Notes: generated by a model from the letters alone, not told the origin. A stretch of DNA of 20,366 nt from JBBTUF01 sp038063855 (GCA_038063855.1 JBBTUF010000055.1:1-20366), one strand, 5' to 3'. Counted from the first letter of the stretch, positions 1 through 7,537 are shown. Program-made: numbers and translations.

Positions 1-669
1 CGTTGGTTTATATACGCAATTACTGCTCTTATGGTGGCGGGGGGGGGTCTTTGGTGGCAGGTCGAGCAAGACTCTATTGATGCCGACACTGTAAGTGCTA
101 CAGACTCTCTTATATATATAAACAAAAAACCTCCGGCACAAAACAGTTCGACTACACTCACTGCGAGCAATGACTTCGATACATCGAAGTGGCTCACCTA
201 TCGAAACGAAAAATATGGGTTTGAAATGAAGCACCCCCAAGATTATAAGATTTTTGACGACGTTCAAGAGCCAGTCTTTACTTCTTGGCCCGCAGCAAAT
301 ATTCAAAAAGTAAATGACATCCCAACAAATAACGCGCAAGTTAGATTTACCATCTTTCAAAATATTACTTTTGAAGAATGGTTTAAGAAATGGAGAGAGG
401 GATTCGATCTTGCCACTAAAGATTATCCTTTACATTCAACGTATGTTGCAAAGAAAATTAATTTCAATACTCACCCAGCGCAGGAATTAAAAGTTTTTAC
501 CTATGACGGTGATATTTTTGTTGAATATATTATATTTGAAAATAAAAATGATCTCTACTTTTTTGTGTTAGTCACGAACATTAAGACAAACGATGTTTAT
601 ATAAAATATGAAAGTACGCTCGAAAACATGCTTTCTTTTATTGATTTTTTTGAGCCAAAAACACAATAG
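1..669 (+). CDS. membrane-anchored PsbP-like surface protein, 5' end missing
   Basis: The reading frame is open from the first base, so the start codon lies upstream of the window; the first ATG (31) falls inside a hydrophobic segment and is unlikely to be the real start. Residues encoded by about 4-60 (FIYAITALMVAGGGLWW) form a transmembrane anchor or uncleaved signal. A short Ser/Thr/Pro-rich linker follows, then a globular domain beginning WLTYRNEKYGFEMKHPQDY. The pattern of W-x-x-Y, YGF and HP resembles the PsbP-like domain common in CPR surface proteins (family knowledge; specific function unknown). The domain probably faces outside the cell. It is followed by the ftsZ promoter region and has no functional link visible to ftsZ. 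Confidence 0.7.
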   Translation, partial: RWFIYAITALMVAGGGLWWQVEQDSIDADTVSATDSLIYINKKPPAQNSSTTLTASNDFDTSKWLTYRNEKYGFEMKHPQDYKIFDDVQEPVFTSWPAANIQKVNDIPTNNAQVRFTIFQNITFEEWFKKWREGFDLATKDYPLHSTYVAKKINFNTHPAQELKVFTYDGDIFVEYIIFENKNDLYFFVLVTNIKTNDVYIKYESTLENMLSFIDFFEPKTQ

Positions 670-678
670 ATTTTCTCA

Positions 679-728
679 TTTTGTACAGGGTTGACCCCGT
701 ACGAAATTGCAATTTTGTACGGGGTTGA
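679..728. repeat. large palindrome plus 17-bp direct repeat upstream of ftsZ
   Basis: Positions 691-708 pair with 711-728 across a 2-nt turn (GC). The core CCCCGTACGAAATT/AATTTTGTACGGGG has one G-U pair, and the outer TTGA/TTGA pairing includes two more. In addition, 679-695 and 713-729 are direct repeats (TTTTGTAC, A or G, GGGTTGAC) differing at one base with a 34-bp period. No T-tract follows, so it is a poor intrinsic terminator. It behaves like a mobile or dispersed palindromic element. Its right arm ends in the TTGACT used as the ftsZ -35 box. Confidence 0.7.
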
Positions 729-752
729 CTTCCATAGGGTGCGCGCTAGAGT
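725..752 (+). promoter_or_regulatory. predicted ftsZ promoter, leaderless spacing
   Basis: TTGACT (725-730), a 16-bp spacer and TAGAGT (747-752). A start of transcription 6-7 bp downstream would fall at about 759, which is the second in-frame ATG of ftsZ. The -35 box lies in the right arm of the palindrome. No Shine-Dalgarno sequence is present. Confidence 0.45.
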
Positions 753-1871
753 ATGCCCATGCCACGCATAAATCCGGAAGCAGAATCATTCGCCCGCATC
801 AAAGTTATTGGCGTAGGAGGTGCCGGTCAAAACGCGATCGATCACATGATCAGATCGAAAGTGCCAGGCGTTGATTTTGTTTCCGTAAATACTGACGCGC
901 AAGATTTGCACAATTCTCTCGCACCGCGAAAAATTCACATTGGAAAAAATATAACACGAGGCCTTGGGGCGGGCATGGATCCAATGCTCGGCCGGCAGGC
1001 TGCCGAAGAAAATAAAAATGAAATTGTCGAACTCGTTCGCGGTGTCGACATGGTTTTTATTACCGCAGGTTTTGGTGGGGGAACGGGAACTGGTGCGGGG
1101 CCCGTCATCGCTGACGTTGCGCGGAGCGAAAATGCTCTCACTATCGGCGTCGTTACAAAACCATTTTCGTTTGAAGGTTCTGAACGCGGGCGAATCGCCG
1201 ATGAGGGGCTCGCGCGACTTCGTGAAGCGGTTGACGCGATGATTGTAATTCCAAACGATCGCCTCCTTGGCATCATCGAGAAAAAAACTTCTTTTCTTTC
1301 TGCATTTTCAATGTGTGATGAAATTTTGCGCCAGGCCGTGCAAGGCATTTCTGACCTCATTACACTTCCCGGTATCATCAATGTTGACTTTGCTGACATG
1401 CGAGCGATTATGAAAAACGCGGGGAGCGCACTCATGGGTATTGGTAAAGCATCGGGCGATGATCGCGCCAAGGAAGCTGCTAAAATGGCAATCAATTCAC
1501 CATTGCTCGATCTTTCTATTGACGGAGCACGCGGGGTTTTGTTCTCTATTGCTGGAGGGGATGACTTAACAATGTGGGAAGTGAACGAAGCGGCAAAAGT
1601 AATCACTGAATCTATTGCCAAAGATGCAAAAGTGATCTTTGGTGCGGTGAAAGATGAGCGACTTCGCAAAGGCGAAATCAAAATTACGGTTGTCGCATCT
1701 GGTTTTGGCGATGGGCATGTGCCGGCTGCCACGAAGAGTGCAAATCTTTTCTCAAGTCTTCCGCGAATGGAAGAAAATCCACTGTTGCGACCCAAAAAAC
1801 CTACCGAAACAGAGGAGCAAAACGATGAGTGGGACGCAATTCCTGCATTTTTGCGACGTGCAAAAAAATAG
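753..1871 (+). CDS. ftsZ: cell division GTPase FtsZ
   Basis: Tubulin-like GTPase that polymerises at mid-cell to form the Z-ring. The 372-residue product begins with a nucleotide-binding strand (RIKVIGVGGAGQNAIDHMI), has the tubulin signature GGGTGTGAGP, the T7-loop region around NVDFADMRAIM, and ends with a conserved C-terminal peptide (WDAIPAFLRR) that in other bacteria binds FtsA. Length is normal for the family. Two in-frame ATGs (753 and 759) precede the domain. The promoter spacing favours translation of a leaderless mRNA from 759, but 753 cannot be excluded. No ftsA or ftsQ neighbour is present; other division genes (divIC-like, ftsE, ftsX) lie further along the window. A long open frame on the opposite strand (935-1885) is a shadow. 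Confidence 0.97.
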   Translation: MPMPRINPEAESFARIKVIGVGGAGQNAIDHMIRSKVPGVDFVSVNTDAQDLHNSLAPRKIHIGKNITRGLGAGMDPMLGRQAAEENKNEIVELVRGVDMVFITAGFGGGTGTGAGPVIADVARSENALTIGVVTKPFSFEGSERGRIADEGLARLREAVDAMIVIPNDRLLGIIEKKTSFLSAFSMCDEILRQAVQGISDLITLPGIINVDFADMRAIMKNAGSALMGIGKASGDDRAKEAAKMAINSPLLDLSIDGARGVLFSIAGGDDLTMWEVNEAAKVITESIAKDAKVIFGAVKDERLRKGEIKITVVASGFGDGHVPAATKSANLFSSLPRMEENPLLRPKKPTETEEQNDEWDAIPAFLRRAKK

Positions 1872-1935
1872 CGGGTCTTTTCCACAGGAAAATAAATTTT
1901 TTTAGTTGAGGGGCGTACCTAGAGAGGAGTACTAT

Positions 1936-4710
1936 GTGTGTACGCTTATGTCACAAACAACCCCAACCACTAAAATCACTAAAAAAGAAGAATCAAAAAA
2001 AGTTGTAGCTTCAAAAAAACGCTCACTTACCATTGAGCGATTTTTTACGCGTGATACCGTCCATCCGTATGATGAGATTGTATGGGAGAAGCGTCGCGCG
2101 GTCATTTTTGGTTCACGCGGAGACATTGTTTTTGAACAAAACGATGTTGAAGTGCCGCAATCATGGTCACAGACCGCGACCGACATCGTGTGTGAGAAAT
2201 ATTTCTCCGGACACCTTGGTAAAAAGAGCAGAGAGTCAAGCGCAAAGCAACTGGTCGACCGTGTAGCAGATACAATTTCTGGTTGGGGCTTTCAATATGA
2301 ATATTTTAAAGACAAAGAAGAAGGTGCAATCTTCAACGAAGAGCTAAAATCGATTTTAATCAATCAATACGCCGCATTTAATTCGCCAATATGGTTCAAT
2401 GTTGGTGTTGAAGAGCATCCGCAGTGTTCTGCATGTTTTATTTTGGCAGTAGAAGACAATAAAGAATCAATTTCACAATGGTATCGCGATGAAATGTTTA
2501 TTTTTGCTGGTGGTTCTGGTTCCGGATTAAATGTTTCAAAGTTGCGATCAAGCAAAGAGTCGATTCGAAATCGTGGAAAATCTTCTGGGCCGGTATCTTT
2601 CATGAAAGGCGCTGACGCAATTGCCGGAACAATTAAATCAGGAGGGAAGACGAGGCGTGCAGCAAAAATGGTTGTCATGAATGTTGATCATCCAGACATT
2701 CGAGAATTTATCACATGCAAATGGAAAGAAGAAGAAAAAGCAAAAGCACTTATTGCCGCGGGATACTCCGATGCAATCGATGGCGAAGTATACAATAATA
2801 TCTTTTTTCAAAACGCAAACAATTCAATTCGCGTGACCGATGATTTTATGCAACGCGTTGTTGAAGACGGTGAGTGGGATTTGAAATCAGTGACGACGGG
2901 CGTTTCACTCGAGCGTGTACGAGCGCGCGATATCATACAACTTGCTTGTGAGGCCGCATGGCACTGTGCTGATCCAGGCATTCAATATGATACAACAATC
3001 AATCGCTGGCACACCGCATCAGTAACCGGTCGCATCAACGCATCAAACCCATGTAGCGAATATATGCATCTTGATAATTCTGCATGTAATTTATCGTCGC
3101 TTAATCTTATGAAATTTTTGCGCGATGACGGTTCATTTGATGTTGAAAAGTTTCGTCATGCAATTCGCATTTTAATTATTGCACAAGATATTACGGTTGC
3201 GGGTTCCGCTTATCCCACTCCCAAAATAACTGAGAACGCAAAAGCATTTCGTGAGCTTGGGCTTGGGTATGCAAATCTCGGCGCGCTACTGATGTTCAAA
3301 GGCCTTCCATATGATTCACACGAAGGGCGCGCGTATGCGGGAGCAATTACTGCCGTACTCACGGGCGAGGCGTATTTAACATCAACATACCTTACCGAGC
3401 GCGTAGGAACATTTTCGGGATATGGTGTAAACAAAAAACCAATGCAAAAGGTACTCCGCATGCATCGCGACGAAGTAGACAATATTAACGAGGCATTCGT
3501 TCAAAAAGACCTAATGGAGGCCGCTCACGAGGTTTGGGATAAAACCGTAGAGCGAGCTGAAAAGGTAGGCGTTCGCAACTCTCAAGTAACGGTATTGGCT
3601 CCTACGGGTACTATTGCGTTTATGATGGATTGCGATACGACTGGTATTGAGCCTGGGTTTTCCCTTGTTGCGTATAAGAAAATGGTTGGTGGTGGGTTTC
3701 TAAAGATGGTAAATGGCACGGTGCCCGCGGCACTCAAAAACCTTGGCTACTCTCCAGAAGAGGCTACGGCAATTGTTAAATATATAGAAGAGAACGACAG
3801 AATTGAGGGCGCCCCGTACATCAAAGATTCACATTTGGCCGTGTTTGATTGTGCAACAAACGCACCAGGTGGTAAGCGCTCGATTCATCATATGGGTCAT
3901 ATTCGCATGATGGCAGCCGCACAGCCGTTTCTTTCTGGTGCAATTTCAAAAACTGTAAATCTTCCATCATCGGCAACCATCGAGGATATCATGAGCATTT
4001 ATGTCGATAGTTGGAAACTTGGATTAAAAGCAGTCGCTGTGTATCGCGATGGATCAAAAGGTGCGCAACCACTCAATACCGGTCGCACCAAAGGTTCAAA
4101 TGAGGATGCGAAGGCAGAAGAATTTTTGACACGAAAATCTTTACCTGCGGATGTTGTTTCATTCAGGCATAAATTTGCAGTCATGGGTCATGAAGGATAT
4201 TTACATTATGGTATGTACCCTGATGGAAAACTTGCCGAAGTATTTATTCGCATGGCAAAAGAAGGTAGCACAATTTCAGGGCTTCTCGATTCAATCGGTG
4301 TGCTTATGTCGGTCTCTCTTCAATATGGTGTTCCGGTTGAAACGATTGTACGCAAATTTGTACATACACGATTTGAGCCGGCAGGATTTACCGAGAATGC
4401 TGATATTCCGGTGGTGAAATCAATTCTTGATTACATTGCAAAGTTTCTCGCGCTCAAATTCTTGACACTTGATGAACAGAGAGGGTTTGGTATTTATGCG
4501 GAGTCACAACAAACGGAAACCGTCGTGCAATCAGATGTAACGATTGAGCGAAGTGATGCCGAGCATAAGGAGGTTATTAAACTTGAAAAAATTTCTGTGT
4601 CTGCATCTTATCAAGATGCTCCAGCCTGCAGGTGCGGTTCTATCATGGTACGAACCGGATCGTGTTACACTTGCAGGAGCTGTGGGGAAAATCTTGGGTC
4701 GTGCGGATAA
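1936..4710 (+). CDS. nrdJ: class II (adenosylcobalamin-dependent) ribonucleoside-diphosphate reductase
   Basis: Reduces ribonucleotides to deoxyribonucleotides by a thiyl radical generated from adenosylcobalamin. The catalytic core shows QCSACFILAV (first redox cysteine, about 2422-2451), the glycine-rich FAGGSGSGLNVSKL loop, NPCSEY at 3046-3063 (catalytic Asn, radical Cys and Glu) and APTGTIAFMMDCDTTGIEP (second radical-domain loop). The C-terminus (4624-4707) is cysteine-rich (CRCG, CYTCRSCG, SCG), as in NrdJ proteins that use a redox tail or zinc ribbon. About 920 residues is usual for this type. No small subunit or ATP cone is visible. Start choice: GTG 1936 has AGGAG at 1925-1929 with a 6-nt spacer; ATG 1948 is the alternative. 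The corrinoid adenosyltransferase gene 590 bp downstream fits its cofactor need. Confidence 0.93.
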   Translation: MCTLMSQTTPTTKITKKEESKKVVASKKRSLTIERFFTRDTVHPYDEIVWEKRRAVIFGSRGDIVFEQNDVEVPQSWSQTATDIVCEKYFSGHLGKKSRESSAKQLVDRVADTISGWGFQYEYFKDKEEGAIFNEELKSILINQYAAFNSPIWFNVGVEEHPQCSACFILAVEDNKESISQWYRDEMFIFAGGSGSGLNVSKLRSSKESIRNRGKSSGPVSFMKGADAIAGTIKSGGKTRRAAKMVVMNVDHPDIREFITCKWKEEEKAKALIAAGYSDAIDGEVYNNIFFQNANNSIRVTDDFMQRVVEDGEWDLKSVTTGVSLERVRARDIIQLACEAAWHCADPGIQYDTTINRWHTASVTGRINASNPCSEYMHLDNSACNLSSLNLMKFLRDDGSFDVEKFRHAIRILIIAQDITVAGSAYPTPKITENAKAFRELGLGYANLGALLMFKGLPYDSHEGRAYAGAITAVLTGEAYLTSTYLTERVGTFSGYGVNKKPMQKVLRMHRDEVDNINEAFVQKDLMEAAHEVWDKTVERAEKVGVRNSQVTVLAPTGTIAFMMDCDTTGIEPGFSLVAYKKMVGGGFLKMVNGTVPAALKNLGYSPEEATAIVKYIEENDRIEGAPYIKDSHLAVFDCATNAPGGKRSIHHMGHIRMMAAAQPFLSGAISKTVNLPSSATIEDIMSIYVDSWKLGLKAVAVYRDGSKGAQPLNTGRTKGSNEDAKAEEFLTRKSLPADVVSFRHKFAVMGHEGYLHYGMYPDGKLAEVFIRMAKEGSTISGLLDSIGVLMSVSLQYGVPVETIVRKFVHTRFEPAGFTENADIPVVKSILDYIAKFLALKFLTLDEQRGFGIYAESQQTETVVQSDVTIERSDAEHKEVIKLEKISVSASYQDAPACRCGSIMVRTGSCYTCRSCGENLGSCG

Positions 4711-4742
4711 TATAGATTAGTAGATAATTTTTTAGATAAGGG

Positions 4743-4776
4743 CACAAAACCTCGCCACGGCGAGGTTTTGTGTTTT
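4743..4776 (+). terminator. intrinsic terminator after nrdJ
   Basis: Perfect 14-bp inverted repeat CACAAAACCTCGCC (4743-4756) and GGCGAGGTTTTGTG (4759-4772), followed by TTTT and, after CGTTC, a run of seven T (4783-4789). It lies 33 bp after the nrdJ stop. The A-rich left arm may let it act in both directions. Confidence 0.85.
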
Positions 4777-4828
4777 CGTTCTTTTTTTATGCTATGATAA
4801 TAAAGATATTTCTTAATGAAAGTAATGT

Positions 4829-5275
4829 ATGTTATCCCAAAATATTATCGGTGAAAGCAGGCCTCAACCAGGTTTTTTTAGGCTCTCAAAAGGTTTTAAA
4901 ATTTTTTTGGTGGTCATTTTTATCTGTTTTTTAGCGTTTTATTATTTTGCAGCATTCGCTCACCCTGGATATCATATAACTCTAAGATGTTCGGACGGTT
5001 CTATACAAAAAGATCTTTTCTGCTCTGCTAACTATATAAAAGGTTTCGGTTTTGGTGGAGGAGTTTTGCCACCCGAAACCTGTAATGCCGATTACACTCG
5101 ATGGTGCCGGGGCAGTTATGAGGTAGTAAATGTTGTTCCTTCCACTTCCAATAGTATGGCTCCATGGAATGCGCTCCTAATGGCTTCTATTACTTCCCTG
5201 GTTGGAGTCGCAGGATTCTTGGTTTTAGTTTACTTTTTAAAAGGGGTATTACTTACCTTGAAAATAATCTTTTAG
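4829..5275 (+). CDS. unknown membrane protein with two TM segments
   Basis: 148 residues, not recognised. One transmembrane helix near residues 28-47 (IFLVVIFICFLAFYYFAAFA) and a second near 120-146 flank an extracytoplasmic stretch of about 70 residues. That stretch carries four cysteines (in CSDG, FCSAN, ETCNAD, RWCRG) that could form two disulfides. The N-terminal 25 residues are positively charged, suggesting N-in topology. A TATGAT box at 4793-4798 is a possible -10 element, giving a leader of about 25 nt without a clear ribosome binding site; the gene starts soon after the nrdJ terminator. It ends 22 bp before the adenosyltransferase gene and may be cotranscribed with it. Nothing in the sequence indicates a function. 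Confidence 0.6.
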   Translation: MLSQNIIGESRPQPGFFRLSKGFKIFLVVIFICFLAFYYFAAFAHPGYHITLRCSDGSIQKDLFCSANYIKGFGFGGGVLPPETCNADYTRWCRGSYEVVNVVPSTSNSMAPWNALLMASITSLVGVAGFLVLVYFLKGVLLTLKIIF

Positions 5276-5297
5276 TGAGTATTTTCAAAAGGTATAG

Positions 5298-5819
5298 ATG
5301 CTGTATATTTTCACAGGCAATGGAAAAGGGAAGACCACAGCGGCGCTAGGAGCTGCGTTGCGGGCGGTTGGTGATGGCAAAAAAGTGTTAATGATTCAAT
5401 TTATCAAAGGACCATGGCCGTCTGGTGAAGACGAGTCGCACAAAAAATTATTGCCTGATTTTGAGCTTCGAAAACGAGGCAAGGGCTTTGTAGGAATATT
5501 AAATGACACCTTGCCTAGAGAAGAACACGAGCGTGCTGCGCAAGACGCATTACGAGAGCTTATACAAGAGGCTGAAAGCGGCCGCTGGAACATTATTATT
5601 GCCGATGAAATAAACAACGCGCTCGACTTAGGTTTAATTAATGAAGAGATGGTACTACGATATATCGAAGTAGGTCGCGAGAAGAAAATTGATTTGATTT
5701 TTACGGGTCGAGGCGCAAAACAATCATTGATCGATAAAGCCGACTTAGTAACCGAAGTGCGTGATATCAAACATCCATTTCATGATGGCAAAAAAGCTCG
5801 TCGTGGCATAGAATACTAA
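5298..5819 (+). CDS. cobO: cob(I)yrinic acid a,c-diamide / cobalamin adenosyltransferase (CobA/BtuR type)
   Basis: Transfers the 5'-deoxyadenosyl group of ATP to Co(I) corrinoids, making coenzyme B12 forms. The protein is 173 residues, typical for the CobA/CobO/BtuR family. The N-terminal P-loop variant is FTGNGKGKTTAALGAALRA (residues 5-23), followed by the strand VLMIQFIKGPW, a Walker-B-like IIIADEINNALDLG, and FTGRGAKQSLIDKADLVTE near the end. A weak ribosome binding site (AAAGG at about 5288) precedes ATG 5298. No corrin-ring biosynthesis genes are present nearby. Together with the B12-dependent reductase this suggests the cell takes up corrinoid and adenosylates it for deoxynucleotide synthesis (inference). 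Confidence 0.9.
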   Translation: MLYIFTGNGKGKTTAALGAALRAVGDGKKVLMIQFIKGPWPSGEDESHKKLLPDFELRKRGKGFVGILNDTLPREEHERAAQDALRELIQEAESGRWNIIIADEINNALDLGLINEEMVLRYIEVGREKKIDLIFTGRGAKQSLIDKADLVTEVRDIKHPFHDGKKARRGIEY

Positions 5820-5920
5820 TGCAAAAAAACGATTTAATTCAAAAAGGGTATATCCCGCTCGATAAGTCGTGGATGATGCGGATTGGTGTGTGCTTGATTT
5901 TTTTAAAATTAGTGCTATAA
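5819..5920 (+). pseudogene. 33-codon ORF coupled to cobO, possible gene remnant
   Basis: The cobO stop and this ATG overlap as TAATG (5817-5821), a classic translational-coupling arrangement. The peptide begins MQKNDLIQKGYIPLDKSWMM, looks like the beginning of a soluble protein domain, and then ends after a hydrophobic tail at a TAA lying within the rnpB -10 box. The first 22 residues look coding; the rest looks like read-through into promoter sequence. It is either a real 33-residue peptide or the truncated 5' end of a lost gene. I cannot name the family with confidence. Confidence 0.3.
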
Positions 5921-5921
5921 T
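5894..5921 (+). promoter_or_regulatory. rnpB promoter (extended -10)
   Basis: TTGATT (5894-5899), a 16-bp spacer and TGC-TATAAT (TATAAT 5916-5921). Predicted start at about 5928 coincides with the first base of the RNase P P1 helix. This is one of the best matches to a housekeeping sigma promoter in the window. Confidence 0.8.
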
Positions 5922-6088
5922 GCTTTCAGATATATTGAGTAATCGCTCCGACGTAACGTCGGAGAGGAAAGTCCGGGCACCAGTTAGATCGCAAGATTTA
6001 ATTAGTAGCAGTGGTTAATGGCCACCCATTTTTTAATCATTAGTAATAGTGATTGAAGATACGAGATACTCCGATGTTACAATCGGAG

Positions 6089-6127
6089 CTCCGACTTCAT
6101 TATTGTATTTTCAATAGTGCGTCGGAG
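6089..6127 (-). repeat. 39-bp palindromic element, copy 1 (inside rnpB)
   Basis: Ends CTCCGAC and GTCGGAG form a 7-bp stem; an inner TATTG/CAATA stem can form as well. Read on the minus strand it matches 16573-16611 at 36 of 39 positions. It lies in the P7-P10 side of the specificity domain just before the CACAGAGACC block, outside the catalytic core, and directly abuts another CTCCGAT/ATCGGAG hairpin. Confidence 0.85.
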
Positions 6128-6382
6128 GTGCCACAGAGACCATACCGCCGATCCATCTTTTCAAGAACTCTAAAGGTTTACGAATTGGAGGCCGTCTCGT
6201 CCGCATGTTGCGAGACGAACGAGCCTCGCCCGAAAGGGCGGGAGGTAAGGGTGAAAAGAGTGGTGTAAGAGACCACAGTATGCGTAGGCAACTGCGTATA
6301 GAGGAAAACACTTGCTCGGTGCAACTCCCATTACGGAGGCTTGAGTCTCGCGAGCAATCCGAGACCTAGAGAGATGATTACA

Positions 6383-6398
6383 TCCGCCAGCTGGCGGA
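6383..6398. repeat. 16-bp perfect palindrome inside rnpB junction J2/4
   Basis: TCCGCCAGCTGGCGGA is fully self-complementary and can fold as a 6-bp stem with an AGCT loop. It sits one base after the P2 3' strand (GATTAC, ends 6381) and just before ACAGAACCCGG, where other bacterial RNase P RNAs have only a few bases. Confidence 0.8.
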
Positions 6399-6427
6399 AA
6401 CAGAACCCGGCTTACAGATATATCAAT

Positions 6428-6463
6428 AAAAAATCCCCAGACATATTGTCGAGGGATTTTTTT
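6428..6463. terminator. bidirectional terminator between rnpB and the convergent HTH gene
   Basis: AAAAAATCCC (6428-6437) pairs with GGGATTTTTT (6453-6462), with an inner GACA/TGTC stem. T-run on the plus side and A-run on the left arm make it suitable for both rnpB and the minus-strand gene, whose stop codon (6462-6464) overlaps the right arm. Confidence 0.85.
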
Positions 6464-6692
6464 ATTCCGGGTCTTCTATAAGATTTATTTTAAGTTTTTT
6501 TGATTTGCGTGGGTCTTCTTCGATTTTTTCCAAAAGTCTATCAAGTTCATCGCGCTTGTACACTCGATAATTATTTACGGGGTGGCGATAGGCAATCAGC
6601 TGACCTTTTTTGTCCCAGTTGCGCAGAGTGAGTGGGCTTACCCCCAACATTACTGCAGCTTGTTTAATTGTGAGATATTTTCCTTCCGCCAT
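6462..6692 (-). CDS. small MerR/excisionase-type helix-turn-helix protein
   Basis: 76 residues. The sequence KYLTIKQAAVMLGVSPLTLR followed by NWDKKGQLIAYRHPVNNYRVY is the winged helix-turn-helix of the MerR/excisionase (HTH_17) superfamily: helix-turn-helix at residues 7-25 and wing with the RVYKRDEL motif at about 43-50. The remaining 25 residues are a short charged tail, so there is no effector-binding or dimerisation domain as in full MerR proteins. Such single-domain proteins act as excisionases or small transcription factors; no integrase or target gene is visible here, so its role is unknown. It is convergent with rnpB and shares its terminator. Confidence 0.85.
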   Translation of the reverse strand: MAEGKYLTIKQAAVMLGVSPLTLRNWDKKGQLIAYRHPVNNYRVYKRDELDRLLEKIEEDPRKSKKLKINLIEDPE

Positions 6693-6845
6693 GATAAATA
6701 ATTTATTAGTTTATGAAAGTTTTATATACTTAGTAAGCTTTATTATTGTGCTGCTTTTCTAATATCATGTCAATAAATTGGCATTTTGAAAACTCGCTAT
6801 CCACAGCTTGCATTGGTTGAATCCTTTGCTCTAGTATAAATGCAT

Positions 6846-7527
6846 ATGATTGAACAATCAATGAATTACGAAGACGATATCGTATCGGTAGACGTAGAAG
6901 CAGTAGAATCTATAGATATAGGCGAAGAATCGATCCTTTCAAAGGCTAGTCGGTTCTTGTTATACGGTTTTTTGTTGCTTTTCCCGGTTTGGTTCTTGCC
7001 AACGGCTTTTGCACCGGTCGATCTCAATAAAGCATATTTTGGATTCGCGGTTTTAATAGCAGCTTTTATGCTGGCGTTGGGTGGGGTACTCCAAGAGGGT
7101 ACTGCGCGCTTTCTATCTTCGCGATTGTTCTTTGCTTACTTTTTGTTCAGTGTCGCTTCATTGCTAGCGGCGTTGTTTTCGTCAAGTCCACTCACTTCAT
7201 TTTGGGGTCTTGGTACGGAAGCAACTACTTTTTTGCAAATTGTATTAGGGGGCGTTGCTTTGCTCGTGACAACTATTACACTGTCCCGCCGTGAATATAT
7301 TAAGAGAGCGTTTACTTTACTGCTTGCTTCTATTGGAATAGCTGCAATATTTTTCTTGATTCAAAGTGTTTTCAGTAAAGATATTTTTCACTGGACATTT
7401 GCACAAGATCGAGCATTCAATCCTTTTGGCGCATGGACAGCGATCTCCGCGCTTTTTGGTCTTGGGCTTGTTGTTTGTCTGCCAATGCTTCGAGCGCACA
7501 ATTTTGGAATTCTTTTTTTAGGGTTGT
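6846..7527 (+). CDS. O-antigen ligase/polymerase-like membrane protein, N-terminal half (cut by assembly gap)
   Basis: About 227 residues before the run of N. After an acidic cytoplasmic N-terminus there are about six hydrophobic helices (from FLLYGFLLLFPVWFLPTAF to AISALFGLGLVVCLPML) and the beginning of another (GILFLGL). The arrangement matches the N-terminal half of Wzy/WaaL-type proteins. ATG 6846 fits a TATAAA box at 6835-6840; ATG 6840 overlaps that box. The frame is continuous with the downstream half at 7590-9464, so this is very likely one gene interrupted only by assembly. It would act on surface glycans at the membrane (inference from family). Confidence 0.75.
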
Positions 7528-7537
7528 NNNNNNNNNN
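7528..7537. other. assembly gap (10 N)
   Basis: Ten N. The 24 bases before it (7504-7527) recur at 7678-7701 with one difference, suggesting that the flanking contig ends overlap and the gap is not a real missing stretch. See findings. Confidence 0.95.

Larger units (their letters stand above)
5928..6427 (+). ncRNA. rnpB: RNase P RNA (A-type core), with palindromic insertions
   Basis: Catalytic RNA that trims tRNA 5' leaders. Conserved blocks are present in order: GAGGAAAGTCCGGGC (5964-5978, first half of P4), ACAGAGACC with ACCGCCGATC (about 6131-6156), the J11/12 block GGGTGAAAAGAGTGG with GTAAGAGACCAC (about 6248-6275), GGTGCAACTCCC (6319-6330) and ACAGAACCCGGCTTA (6400-6414, second half of P4). 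P1 is GATATATT/GATATATC, P2 is GTAATC (5939-5944) with GATTAC (6376-6381), and P3 is an 8-bp hairpin (5946-5964). At about 500 nt it is longer than the usual 350-400. Excess length includes a 39-nt element (6089-6127) next to another hairpin (6070-6088), and a 16-nt palindrome (6383-6398) between P2 and P4. Confidence 0.95.

Noticed and set aside
935..1885. 316-codon open frame on the minus strand opposite ftsZ
   Set aside because: It is the antisense shadow of a well-conserved ftsZ frame, Ser/Arg/Pro-rich, with no domain pattern.
1872..1935. Cobalamin riboswitch before nrdJ
   Set aside because: Only about 64 bases separate ftsZ from nrdJ and there is no B12-box-like sequence; the same holds for the 22 bases before cobO.
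6053..6268. 71-codon open frame inside rnpB
   Set aside because: It lies wholly within RNase P RNA. Similarity of its peptide to one on the minus strand at 16543-16851 comes from the shared 39-bp element, not from a protein family.
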